A stretch of DNA of 64,000 bases, taken from assembly GCA_035063765.1 (NCBI GenBank), contig JAPSFT010000009.1, forward strand, positions 149,478 to 213,477, written 5' to 3'. Position numbers and translations under genes: made by a program. This DNA comes from Deltaproteobacteria bacterium (GTDB lineage Bacteria; Myxococcota_A; UBA9160; PR03). The notes under the pieces are model-generated. The model made no database searches. It was not told the origin of the DNA and was given only the letters and a program-made list of their open reading frames with translations. The stretch's first letter is position 1; each line of letters opens with the position of its first letter. Below are positions 49,682 through 58,179 of the stretch, in pieces.

Positions 49682-51850
49682 TCAGCGCGCGAAGCCCGGC
49701 GGCGCCGTCACCACCGCGACGGCGCACTCGCTCTTCTCGAGCAGGTACTCGACGCCGTGGCCGAGGAAGGGGCGGCCCGAGAGCTGGCGCAGGTTCGCGG
49801 CCAGGACGATCAGGTCCACCTGCTCGTCGCGCGCCAGGGCGAGGAGCACGTCGGGCGTGAACAGGCCCGTGCGGATCGCGGTGCGGGCGTGCGCGCCGAA
49901 CTCGCCCGCCAGCGCGCGCGCCTCGCCGACGACCCGCTCGGCAACCGAGATCGAGCCCTCGCTTGCGGTCGCGCCCGGCGCGGCCCCGAGCGTGTCGTGC
50001 ATCCAGCCCGGGAGCGCCACCTCCTGGGCCGGCGTCGGCGCGGTCACCACGTGCGCGATCACGACCTCGGCGCCGAGCGCGGCCGCGAGCCCGAAGGCCA
50101 TCTCCTGGGCCGCGCGCCCCGGCTGGGTGCCGATCGCGGGCACCAGGATGCGACGGATCGGCAGCTCGCCCGCGTCGGCCGGCGGGGCGCCCGCGCCGCG
50201 CCGCACCATCACGACCGGCAGCGGGCTCGCGCTCAGGAGGTCGTCGACGAGCGGCGAGACGAGCCGCCCCTCGACGCGCGCGTCGGTGGCGCCGAGTGCG
50301 ATGACCCCGTAGCCGAGCGCCGCGTGGTCGAGGATGGCGCCGAGCCGGTCGCCACCCCGGATGCTCTCGCGGCGCGCCACCCGGTGGCGGAACGCCGCGG
50401 CCACGCGCTGGACGTCGGCCTCGGGCGCGTCGCCGCCCACCGAGAGCACGACGGCCTCGGCCTCGGCCGGCCACGCCAGGTCGAGCAGGCGCGCGGCCAG
50501 CACCGAGTTCGGGCCGCCGTGGCTGGGCAGCAGGATCGGGAGCGCGCGCACCAGCACGTTGGCGCCGAGCACCCGTTCGCGCTCGAGCCGCTCGCGCTCC
50601 TCCCGCGAGCCCTTCCAGGTCGACAACGCCCAGCGCAGGAGCGGCGGCGCCATCATCGAGGTGGCCATCGCGAGCAGCACCACGACGGTGTAGGACTCGG
50701 GGGAGAGCACCCCGAGCGAGAGGCCGACGGTGGCGACCACGATCTCGACGGCGCCGCGCGCGTTCAGTCCCGCGCCGAGCGCCATCCCCTCGCGCCGCGG
50801 GAGCCCCGCCAGCCGCGCGCCCAGGTAGGCGCCGGCGAACTTGGACAGGCTGGCGACCGCGAGCACGACGAGCCCCCAGACCCAGACCTCGCGCTGCGCC
50901 AGGAGGGTCAGGTCCACGCGCAGGCCGGCGGAGGCGAAGAAGAGCGGCGCGAGGAAGGAGAAGGTCACCGTGTGGAGGGCGGCGAAGGCCTCGTGCTCCT
51001 GGTAGCGGGAGCGGCCGAGCACGATGCCGGCAATGAAGGCGCCGAACACCGCCTCGAGCCCGATCGCGTGGGTCAGCGCGCCTGCCGAGAGCCCCGCCAG
51101 CACCATCACGCCGGCCGCGCCGAAGGCGCCCGAGCGCCGGATCCGGACGCCGCGCAGGAGGGCGTCCACCGCGCGCTGCCCGGGCAGGAAGGCGACGAGC
51201 AGGAAGAGCGCGAGTCCGAAGCCGGTGAAGGCGAGTCCGCTCGCGTCGAAGTGGCCCGAGCGGGCGAGCCCGGCGACCACGCCGAGCAGGACCCAGCCGG
51301 CCAGGTCGTTGGCCATCGCCGCGGTCAGGATCACCTGGGCGACGGTGCGCCGCATCAGGCCCATCTCGGAGAGCACCTTGGCGATCACCGGCAGGGCCGA
51401 GATGCCGAGCGCGATCCCGACGAAGAGCGCGAAGACGCTGCGCTCCGCACGCTCGCCCAGGAACACCGCGGGCATCACCAGCCCGACACCGACCCCGAGC
51501 GCCACCGGGAGCAGCAGGCTGCCGACGGCAACCCGCGCGGTCGCGCCGCCGAGCCGCCGGATCAGCCGCAGGTCGGTCTCGTAGCCGGTCACGATCATCA
51601 GCAGGAAGGCGCCCACCCAGCCGACCGCGGCCAGCATCGCCATCTGCACGGGCACGCCCGGGAAGAGCCAGGCCTGCGCGTCCGGTGCGAGCTGGCCGAA
51701 GACCGACGGCCCGAGCACGAGGCCCGCCGCCAGCTCGCCCACCACGGCCGGCTGCCCGATCCGCCGCAGCAGCCCGCCGAGCGAGCGCGCCACCGCCAGC
51801 AGCGCGACGAGCTGCAGCCAGAACAGGAGGAGCTGGTCGTGTGACGGCAT
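49682..51850 (-). CDS. Kef/CPA2-type cation:proton antiporter with universal stress protein domain
   Basis: A 722-residue protein. The first 400 residues hold 12-13 membrane helices of the CPA2 family (G-Q-P-A-V-V-G-E-L-A-A-G-L-V-L-G-P at the start; T-A-A-M-A-N-D-L-A-G-W with the ion-binding Asp). Residues about 440-722 are two universal-stress-protein-like modules (I-R-R-I-L-V-P-A-I-G-T in the second, and F-L-G-H-G-V-E-Y-L-L near the end). It exchanges Na+ or K+ for protons, possibly under nucleotide control. ATG 51850; the divergent sugar importer begins 82 bp away. Confidence 0.9.
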   Translation of the reverse strand: MPSHDQLLLFWLQLVALLAVARSLGGLLRRIGQPAVVGELAAGLVLGPSVFGQLAPDAQAWLFPGVPVQMAMLAAVGWVGAFLLMIVTGYETDLRLIRRLGGATARVAVGSLLLPVALGVGVGLVMPAVFLGERAERSVFALFVGIALGISALPVIAKVLSEMGLMRRTVAQVILTAAMANDLAGWVLLGVVAGLARSGHFDASGLAFTGFGLALFLLVAFLPGQRAVDALLRGVRIRRSGAFGAAGVMVLAGLSAGALTHAIGLEAVFGAFIAGIVLGRSRYQEHEAFAALHTVTFSFLAPLFFASAGLRVDLTLLAQREVWVWGLVVLAVASLSKFAGAYLGARLAGLPRREGMALGAGLNARGAVEIVVATVGLSLGVLSPESYTVVVLLAMATSMMAPPLLRWALSTWKGSREERERLERERVLGANVLVRALPILLPSHGGPNSVLAARLLDLAWPAEAEAVVLSVGGDAPEADVQRVAAAFRHRVARRESIRGGDRLGAILDHAALGYGVIALGATDARVEGRLVSPLVDDLLSASPLPVVMVRRGAGAPPADAGELPIRRILVPAIGTQPGRAAQEMAFGLAAALGAEVVIAHVVTAPTPAQEVALPGWMHDTLGAAPGATASEGSISVAERVVGEARALAGEFGAHARTAIRTGLFTPDVLLALARDEQVDLIVLAANLRQLSGRPFLGHGVEYLLEKSECAVAVVTAPPGFAR

Positions 51851-51932
51851 GTGGGCCCACACCCCCGACCCGTGGAGCGAGAGCAGCCTAACCCGCGGCC
51901 TCGGGCATCGCGACCGCGTAGACTCCCGGCGC

Positions 51933-53207
51933 GTGCGCGCTCGTCTCGCAGTCCTCGCCCTCGTCTCCGGCCTCGTGCTGCTCGGGTGCGATCCGTCACG
52001 CGGCGGCGACACGCTCGTGTTCTGGGCGCTCGGCAGCGAGGGCGCCGCGGCCGAGGCGCTGGCGCGCGCCTACGAGGCGCGCACGCCCGGGGCGCGCGTG
52101 CGCGTGCAGCAGGTCCCCTGGAGCGCCGCGCACGAGAAGCTGCTCACGGCCTACGTCGGCGGCGCCATGCCGGACCTGTTCCAGCTCGGCAACACGTGGG
52201 TCGCCGAGTTCGTGGCGCTCGGCGCGCTCGAGCCCCTCGACGAGCGGATCGCGGCGTCGCCGGTCTTCGCCGCCGGCGGCTGGTTCCCCGGCGCGCGCGA
52301 GGCGGCGCGCGCCGGCGGTGTCACCTGGGGCGTGCCCTGGTACGTCGACACCCGCGTGCTCTTCTATCGCGCCGATCTGCTGGCCGCGGCCGGCGTCCCG
52401 GAGCCGCCCGCCACCTGGGAGGGCTGGCTCGCCGCGTGGCGGGCGATGAAGCGGCGGGACCCGGGGGCCTGGCCCGTCCTGATGCCGCTCGGCGAGTGGG
52501 AGGTGCCGGTGATCCTGGCCCTGCAACGCGGGGCCGGGCTGCTGCGCGAGGGCGGCCGCTACGGCGCCTTCCGCGACCCGCGCTTCCGCGAGGCGCTCGC
52601 GTTCTACGCGGCGCTCTTCGAGCAGGGCCTGGCGCCGCCGGCCGGCACCGGGGCGGTCGCCAACCTGTACCAGGACTTCGCCGCCGGCTTCTTCACGGCC
52701 TTCGTGACGGGGCCCTGGAACCTGGGCGAGATGGCCCGCCGCCTGCCGCCCGCGCGGCAGGACGACTGGGCGACCGCGCCGATCCCGGCGCTCGACGCCG
52801 CGCACCCGAGCGTCTCGATCGCCGGCGGCGCCTGCCTCGCGATCCGGCGCGGCTCGCCGCGCCGCGAGGCCGCCTGGCGCTTCGTCGAGTTCCTCTCCGA
52901 GCCCGCCCAGCAGATCGCCTTCCATGCCCGCACCGGCGACCTGCCGCCGCAGGCCGCCGCCTGGGAGACGCCCGCCCTGCGCGACGACCCGCGCGCCGCC
53001 GCGTTCCGCCGGCAGCTCGCGAGCCTGCGCCCGACCCCCGCGGTCCCCGAGTGGGAGCGGATCGCCGCCGGGATCGCGCGGGAGGCCGAGGCGCTGGTGC
53101 GCGGCGAGGTCACGCTCGACCGGGCGGTGGCGCGCCTCGACGAGGCCACGGACGCGATCCTCGAGAAACGCCGCTGGCTGCTCGCGCGGCAGGATGCCGC
53201 GCGGTGA
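51933..53207 (+). CDS. ABC sugar importer, substrate-binding lipoprotein
   Basis: A 424-residue protein with a lipoprotein signal (G-L-V-L-L-G-C, Cys about residue 19) and a MalE-type fold (T-L-V-F-W-A-L-G-S-E at the start of the domain, M-P-D-L-F-Q-L-G-N-T-W, and the P-W-Y-V-D-T-R hinge). It should bind an oligosaccharide outside the inner membrane. The GTG at 51933 precedes the signal. The next gene's GTG overlaps its TGA. Downstream glycosidase and phosphorylase genes suggest a beta-glucan oligosaccharide as ligand, which is inference. Confidence 0.9.
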   Translation: MRARLAVLALVSGLVLLGCDPSRGGDTLVFWALGSEGAAAEALARAYEARTPGARVRVQQVPWSAAHEKLLTAYVGGAMPDLFQLGNTWVAEFVALGALEPLDERIAASPVFAAGGWFPGAREAARAGGVTWGVPWYVDTRVLFYRADLLAAAGVPEPPATWEGWLAAWRAMKRRDPGAWPVLMPLGEWEVPVILALQRGAGLLREGGRYGAFRDPRFREALAFYAALFEQGLAPPAGTGAVANLYQDFAAGFFTAFVTGPWNLGEMARRLPPARQDDWATAPIPALDAAHPSVSIAGGACLAIRRGSPRREAAWRFVEFLSEPAQQIAFHARTGDLPPQAAAWETPALRDDPRAAAFRRQLASLRPTPAVPEWERIAAGIAREAEALVRGEVTLDRAVARLDEATDAILEKRRWLLARQDAAR

Positions 53208-54106
53208 GCCGCCGGCCTCCCGCCGCCTGGTGGTTCCTCGCGCCGGCGCTCGCCGCGATCGCGCTCTTCTTCCTCGTCCCCGTGCTGGCCTCGCTCCTGC
53301 TCTCGCTCACCGACTTCGACATCTACGCGATCGGCGACCCCGGCACGGTGCGCTTCACGGGCCTGCGCAACTACCGCAGGCTCCTCGGGGACGTGTCGTT
53401 CTGGACCGCGCTGCGCAACACGCTGGTCTTCGTCGGGATCGGCGGCCCGCTCTCGCTCGCGGTCTCGCTCGGTGGCGCCCTGCTCGTCGACGCCCCGGCG
53501 GTCCGCCTGCGCGGCTTCTTCCGGACCGTGTACTTCCTGCCGGTCGTGACCACGCTCGTGGCCGTCGCCGTGGTGTGGCGGGCGCTCTACCACCCGCGCG
53601 TCGGCCCGCTCGCCGTGCTCTTCGAGGCGCTCGGGCTGCCGGCCGTGGACTGGCTCGGCGATCCGCGCTTCGCGATGCCGGCGATCATCCTGATGGCGGT
53701 CTGGAAGAACTTCGGCTTCAACCTGGTGATCTTCCTGGCGGGGCTCCAGGCGATCCCGGAGCGGCTCTACGAGGCCGCCCGCATCGACGGTGCGGACGCC
53801 TGGCAGCAGCTCCGCCACGTCACCCTGCCGATGCTGGCCCCGACCTTCGTGTTCGTCTCGATCTCCACCGCGATCGGCTACTTCCAGCTCTTCGCCGAGC
53901 CCTACGTCATGACCCACGGCGGGCCGTCGGACGCGACGCTCAGCATCGTGCTCCTGATGTACCGCGAGGGCTTCCGCTGGTGGAACCTCGGCTACGCGGC
54001 GGCGGTGGCGTTCGTGCTCTTCCTGCTGATCCTGGCCGCCAGCGCGCTCCAGCTCCGCCTGCAGCGCGGCACCGCCTTCGGGGCGGGCCTGGAGCCGCGG
54101 GCGTGA
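53204..54106 (+). CDS. ABC sugar importer, permease subunit 1 (MalF/UgpA type)
   Basis: A 300-residue protein with six membrane helices and the cytoplasmic E-A-A-R-I-D-G-A-D-A-W loop (EAA motif) that docks to the ATPase. It is joined to both neighbours by GTGA overlaps, and forms the heterodimeric channel with permease 2. Confidence 0.94.
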   Translation: MSRRPPAAWWFLAPALAAIALFFLVPVLASLLLSLTDFDIYAIGDPGTVRFTGLRNYRRLLGDVSFWTALRNTLVFVGIGGPLSLAVSLGGALLVDAPAVRLRGFFRTVYFLPVVTTLVAVAVVWRALYHPRVGPLAVLFEALGLPAVDWLGDPRFAMPAIILMAVWKNFGFNLVIFLAGLQAIPERLYEAARIDGADAWQQLRHVTLPMLAPTFVFVSISTAIGYFQLFAEPYVMTHGGPSDATLSIVLLMYREGFRWWNLGYAAAVAFVLFLLILAASALQLRLQRGTAFGAGLEPRA

Positions 54107-54936
54107 GGAGCGGTCTCCTGCGCGCCGGGCGGGTCGCCGCGCTGCACGCGGCGCTCGTCGCGCTCGCCGGGGCGGCGCTGCTGCCGCTCTGGTGGATGGT
54201 GGCGGCGTCGCTGATGCCGGCCGGCGAGGCGGGCAGCGCCGGCCTGCGCCTGTGGCCCACCCGGCCGACGCTCGAGCACTACCGCGCGCTCTTCACCGAG
54301 CTCCACCTCGCCCGCCAGCTCGCCAACAGCGCGCTGCTCGCGACGGCGGTCACGGCGATCTCGCTCGCGGTGAACACCGCCGCCGGCTACGCCTTCGCGA
54401 AGCTGCGCTTCCGGGGCCGCGAGCCGCTCTTCCGCAGCCTGCTCGCCGCGATGCTGATCCCGGGCCAGGTCGCCATGCTGCCGCTCTTCCTGCTGCTCGA
54501 GGCGCTCGGGCTCGTGAACACCTTCGCGGGCGTGATCGTGCCCGGGATCGCGAGCGTCTTCGCGATCTTCCTGGTGCGCCAGTCCGCGCTCGGCATCCCC
54601 GACAGCCTGCTCGACGCGGCCCGCGTGGACGGGGCCGGCGAGGCGCGCGTGCTCTGGTCGATCGCGCTGCCCGCCCTGCGGCCGGTGCTGGCGACGCTCG
54701 CGGTCTTCACCTTCCTCGGCTCGTGGAACGACTTCCTGTGGCCCCTCATCGTGCTCTCCGACGACCGCCTCCAGACGCTCCCGGTGGCGCTCGCCAACCT
54801 GGCCGGCGAGCACGTGCAGGACACCGAGCGGATGATGGCGGGGGCGGTGCTGACCGTGCTGCCGGTGGTGCTGCTCTTCGTCGTGCTCCAGCGCCAGTAT
54901 CTCGCCGGGCTCCTGGCCGGCGCGGTGAAGGAATAG
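54103..54936 (+). CDS. ABC sugar importer, permease subunit 2 (MalG/UgpE type)
   Basis: A 277-residue protein with six membrane helices and the EAA motif D-A-A-R-V-D-G-A-G-E-A, followed by L-P-A-L-R-P-V-L-A-T. W-N-D-F-L-W-P-L is the usual MalG-type block. The GTG start at 54103 overlaps the previous stop, and the glycosidase-like gene begins 1 bp after its own stop. Confidence 0.94.
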   Translation: MRSGLLRAGRVAALHAALVALAGAALLPLWWMVAASLMPAGEAGSAGLRLWPTRPTLEHYRALFTELHLARQLANSALLATAVTAISLAVNTAAGYAFAKLRFRGREPLFRSLLAAMLIPGQVAMLPLFLLLEALGLVNTFAGVIVPGIASVFAIFLVRQSALGIPDSLLDAARVDGAGEARVLWSIALPALRPVLATLAVFTFLGSWNDFLWPLIVLSDDRLQTLPVALANLAGEHVQDTERMMAGAVLTVLPVVLLFVVLQRQYLAGLLAGAVKE

Positions 54937-54937
54937 G

Positions 54938-57900
54938 ATGGCGGCGGCCGGCGCGAGGCGCGGGCGGTGGCCGGGCGTGCTGCTGGCCGTGGCCGTCGCA
55001 ACGACCGCGACGGCGGCGACGATCGCGAGGATCGCAACGGCCGCGACGGGGGCCGAGTCCGTCGCGATCGACGACTTCGAGGGCGGCGCCCCGGGCTGGA
55101 CGACCGCCACCTCGGAGGGAGCGCGCCTCGTGCTCTCGGTCGAGGAGGAGGCCCGGGGCCACGTGCTGCGCCTCGACTTCGACCTCGGCGGCGGCGCCGG
55201 CTGGGCGATCGCGCGCAAGGCCGTCGATCTCACGCTGCCCGAGAACTACCGGCTCGCGTTCCGGCTGCGCGGCGAGGGCCCGCCCGAGGAGCTCCAGCTC
55301 AAGCTCGTCGATCCGACGGAGACCAGCGTGTGGTGGTGGAGGCGGCGCGCGGCGCCCTTCCCGGGCGCGTGGCAGGCGATCGGCGTCCGCAAGCCGCGCT
55401 TCACCCTCGCGTGGGGCCCGGGCGGCGGCGAGCCGCGCCGGATCGGCTTCCTCGAGCTCGCCCTCGCGGCCGGGGACGGAGGGGCCGGCACGGTCTGGAT
55501 CGACGACCTGCGGCTCGAGCCGCGCGAGCCCGCCGCGCGCCAGCCGACCCGGCCCGTGGCGCACGCCTCCTCGGCGGCGCCGGGCCACGAGCCGGCCGCG
55601 GCGGTCGACTCCGATCCGAGGCGGGTCTGGCGCAACGCGCCCGGCGACCCGGCGCCCTCGCTCTGGCTCGACTTCGGCCGCCCGCGCGAGTACGGCGGCC
55701 TCGTGATCGACTGGGACCCGCTCGACTACGGGGTCGCCTATCGGATCGCGACCTCGGACGACGGCGAGCACTGGGAGGCGGTGTTCCGGGCGCGTGCCGC
55801 CGAGGGCGGGCGCGACTGGATCTACCTGCCCGACCACGAGTCGCGCTTCGTGCGGCTCGAGATGCAGGAGTCGAGCCGCGGCCGGGGCTTCGGCGTCCAG
55901 TACCTCGGCGTGGTGCCGGCGGCCCTGGCCGAGTCGCCGAACCGCTTCCTGGCCGCGCAGGCGCGCGAGGCCCCGCGCGGCTACTTCCCGCGCTACCTGC
56001 TCGACGAGGCGGCGCCCTGGGCGGTGGTGGGCGCCGACGGCGACGACGCCGAGGGCCTGCTCGGCGCCGACGGTGCGCTCGAGGTGGGGCGCGAGGCGTT
56101 CTCGATCGAGCCCTTCCTGTTCGCCGACGGCCGGCTCGTGAGCTGGGCCTCCGTGCGGGCCACGCCGACCCTCGCCGAGGGCGACCTGCCGATCCCGTCG
56201 GTGACCTGGCTGGCGGGCGACGTGGTGCTCGAGATCACGGCCTTCGCGACCGGGCCGCCGGGCGCCTCGTCGCTGGTGGCGCGCTACCGCGTCGCCAACA
56301 CCGGACCGGCACCACGGGCCGTGAAGCTCTTCGTCGCGGTGCGCCCCTTCCAGGTGAGCCCACCCTGGCAGAACCTCGGCATGGAGGGCGGCGTGGCGCG
56401 CATCCACCGGCTCGCGTGGGACGGCGTCGCGCTCACCGTCGATCGCGCGCGCCGCGTCCACCCGCTGGTCGAGCCGGAGGCCTTCGGCGCCTCGCGCTCC
56501 GAGGAGGGGCCCACCCCGCGCTTCTTCGCCGAGGGTCGCGTGCCGCCGCGGGCGCAGGGCGCCGCCGACCCGATCGGGCTCGTCGGCGGCGCCTTCGCCT
56601 GGCAGTTCGTGCTCGCCCCCGGTGCACACGACGAGGTGTCGCTGGTCGTGCCGCAGCACCCGGACGTCGAGCCGCCGCCGCGGCCCGGCTCGCGGCGCGC
56701 CGCCTCGCGCTGGACGGCGGGGCGCCTCGAGCAGGCGCGCCGGCACTGGCGCCGGCGGCTCGACGGCTTCGCGATCGACCTGCCGCCCTCGGCAGCGGCG
56801 CTCGAGGCGAGCGTGCGCGCCTCGCTCGCCTGGATCCTCGTCAACCGCGACGCGCCGCGCATCCAGCCCGGCTCGCGCGTCTACGAGCGCTCCTGGATCC
56901 GCGACGGCGCCATGACCGCGGCCTCGCTGCTCGAGCTCGGCTTCGCCGACGAGGCCCGCGAGTTCCTGCGCTGGTACGCGCGCCACCAGCGCGCCGACGG
57001 CCGCATCCCCTGCTGCATCGACCAGCGCGGCGCCGACTGGACGCCGGAGAACGACAGCGAGGGCGAGTTCGTCTGGGGCGTCGTCGAGACCTGGCGCCAC
57101 ACGCGCGACCTCGGGTTCCTGCGCGAGCTGTGGCCGGCGGTGGAGCGCGCGGCGCTCGCCATCGACGCGCTGCGCCAGGAGCGGCGCACGCCCGCCTGGC
57201 GAACGCGGGAGGGCGGGATCTTCTTCGGGCTCGTGCCCCAGTCGATCAGCCACGAGGGCTACGCCTCGCGCCCCGTCCACTCCTACTGGGACGACCTGTG
57301 GGCGGTCCGCGGGCTCGCCGACGCCGCGGCCGCTGCCGGGGCGCTCGGTCACGCCGACGCCGCGCGCCGCTTCGCGCAGGCCCACGGCGAGCTGCTCGGC
57401 GACCTCGTCGCCTCGCTGCGCACGGTCGTCGCGACGCGCGGGCTCACGACCCTGCCGGCCTCCGCGGAGCTCGCCGACTTCGATCCCAACTCGACCGCGA
57501 TCGCGGTCGACCCGGTCGGCGTGGCGGGAGGCCTGCCCCAAGCCCTGCTCGCGAACACCTTCGAGCGCTGGTGGGAGGAGTTCGAGAGCCGCCAGCGGGG
57601 CGCGACCCCGCTCGAGGCCTACACCGCCTACGAGATGCGCAACGCGGTGGCCTTCCTGCTGCTCGGGCGGCCCGACCGGGCCCTCGCCCTGCTCGAAGCG
57701 CTGGTGGCCGACCAGCGCCCGCCCGCGTGGCGGCAGTGGCCGGAGATCAGCTGGCGCGATCCCGCGACGCCGCGCTTCCTCGGCGACCTGCCGCACGGCT
57801 GGATCGCCTCGACCTACCTGCGCTCGATGCGGCGGCTGCTCGTGGCCGAGCGCCACGGGGACGGGGCGCTCGTGATCGGCGCCGGGGTCCCGGAGCGCTG

Positions 57901-58165
57901 GGTGGACGAGGAGCCGGGCGTGCGCGCGCGCGGCCTCTCGACGCATTACGGCGTCGTCGATCTCGCCTGGCGCGCCGGCGGAGGGGATCGCGTCGAGCTG
58001 CGGATCGAGGGCAGGCTGGCGCTGCCGCCGGCCGGCATCGAGGTGGTCTCGCCGCGCGCGCGGCCGCTGCGGGCGGTCACCGTGAACGGGCGGGCGAGCG
58101 AGCGCTTCGACGCGCGCCACGCCTGGCTGGCCGAGGCGCCCGCGCGCGTCGTGCTCCACTACTAG
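54938..58165 (+). CDS. Secreted multidomain glycosidase-like protein ((alpha/alpha)6 barrel with discoidin domain)
   Basis: A 1075-residue protein with an N-terminal signal/anchor (residues 10-36). Residues about 42-195 look like a carbohydrate-binding jelly roll, 202-325 an F5/8 type C (discoidin) module (A-V-D-S-D-P, R-F-V-R-L-E-M-Q), 330-600 a beta-sandwich domain, and 600-970 a helical (alpha/alpha)6 catalytic-like domain with S-W-I-R-D-G-A-M-T-A-A-S-L-L and Y-W-D-D-L-W-A-V. The last 110 residues form another beta domain. The catalytic acid cannot be fixed from sequence alone. It probably trims an extracellular or periplasmic glucan for the importer encoded just upstream. Confidence 0.78.
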   Translation: MAAAGARRGRWPGVLLAVAVATTATAATIARIATAATGAESVAIDDFEGGAPGWTTATSEGARLVLSVEEEARGHVLRLDFDLGGGAGWAIARKAVDLTLPENYRLAFRLRGEGPPEELQLKLVDPTETSVWWWRRRAAPFPGAWQAIGVRKPRFTLAWGPGGGEPRRIGFLELALAAGDGGAGTVWIDDLRLEPREPAARQPTRPVAHASSAAPGHEPAAAVDSDPRRVWRNAPGDPAPSLWLDFGRPREYGGLVIDWDPLDYGVAYRIATSDDGEHWEAVFRARAAEGGRDWIYLPDHESRFVRLEMQESSRGRGFGVQYLGVVPAALAESPNRFLAAQAREAPRGYFPRYLLDEAAPWAVVGADGDDAEGLLGADGALEVGREAFSIEPFLFADGRLVSWASVRATPTLAEGDLPIPSVTWLAGDVVLEITAFATGPPGASSLVARYRVANTGPAPRAVKLFVAVRPFQVSPPWQNLGMEGGVARIHRLAWDGVALTVDRARRVHPLVEPEAFGASRSEEGPTPRFFAEGRVPPRAQGAADPIGLVGGAFAWQFVLAPGAHDEVSLVVPQHPDVEPPPRPGSRRAASRWTAGRLEQARRHWRRRLDGFAIDLPPSAAALEASVRASLAWILVNRDAPRIQPGSRVYERSWIRDGAMTAASLLELGFADEAREFLRWYARHQRADGRIPCCIDQRGADWTPENDSEGEFVWGVVETWRHTRDLGFLRELWPAVERAALAIDALRQERRTPAWRTREGGIFFGLVPQSISHEGYASRPVHSYWDDLWAVRGLADAAAAAGALGHADAARRFAQAHGELLGDLVASLRTVVATRGLTTLPASAELADFDPNSTAIAVDPVGVAGGLPQALLANTFERWWEEFESRQRGATPLEAYTAYEMRNAVAFLLLGRPDRALALLEALVADQRPPAWRQWPEISWRDPATPRFLGDLPHGWIASTYLRSMRRLLVAERHGDGALVIGAGVPERWVDEEPGVRARGLSTHYGVVDLAWRAGGGDRVELRIEGRLALPPAGIEVVSPRARPLRAVTVNGRASERFDARHAWLAEAPARVVLHY

Positions 58166-58179
58166 GACCGGGGGACTGC

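Noticed and set aside
54746..58159. 1137-codon antisense frame opposite the glycosidase-like gene
   Set aside because: No recognisable motif or plausible start; it is a shadow of the plus-strand gene.
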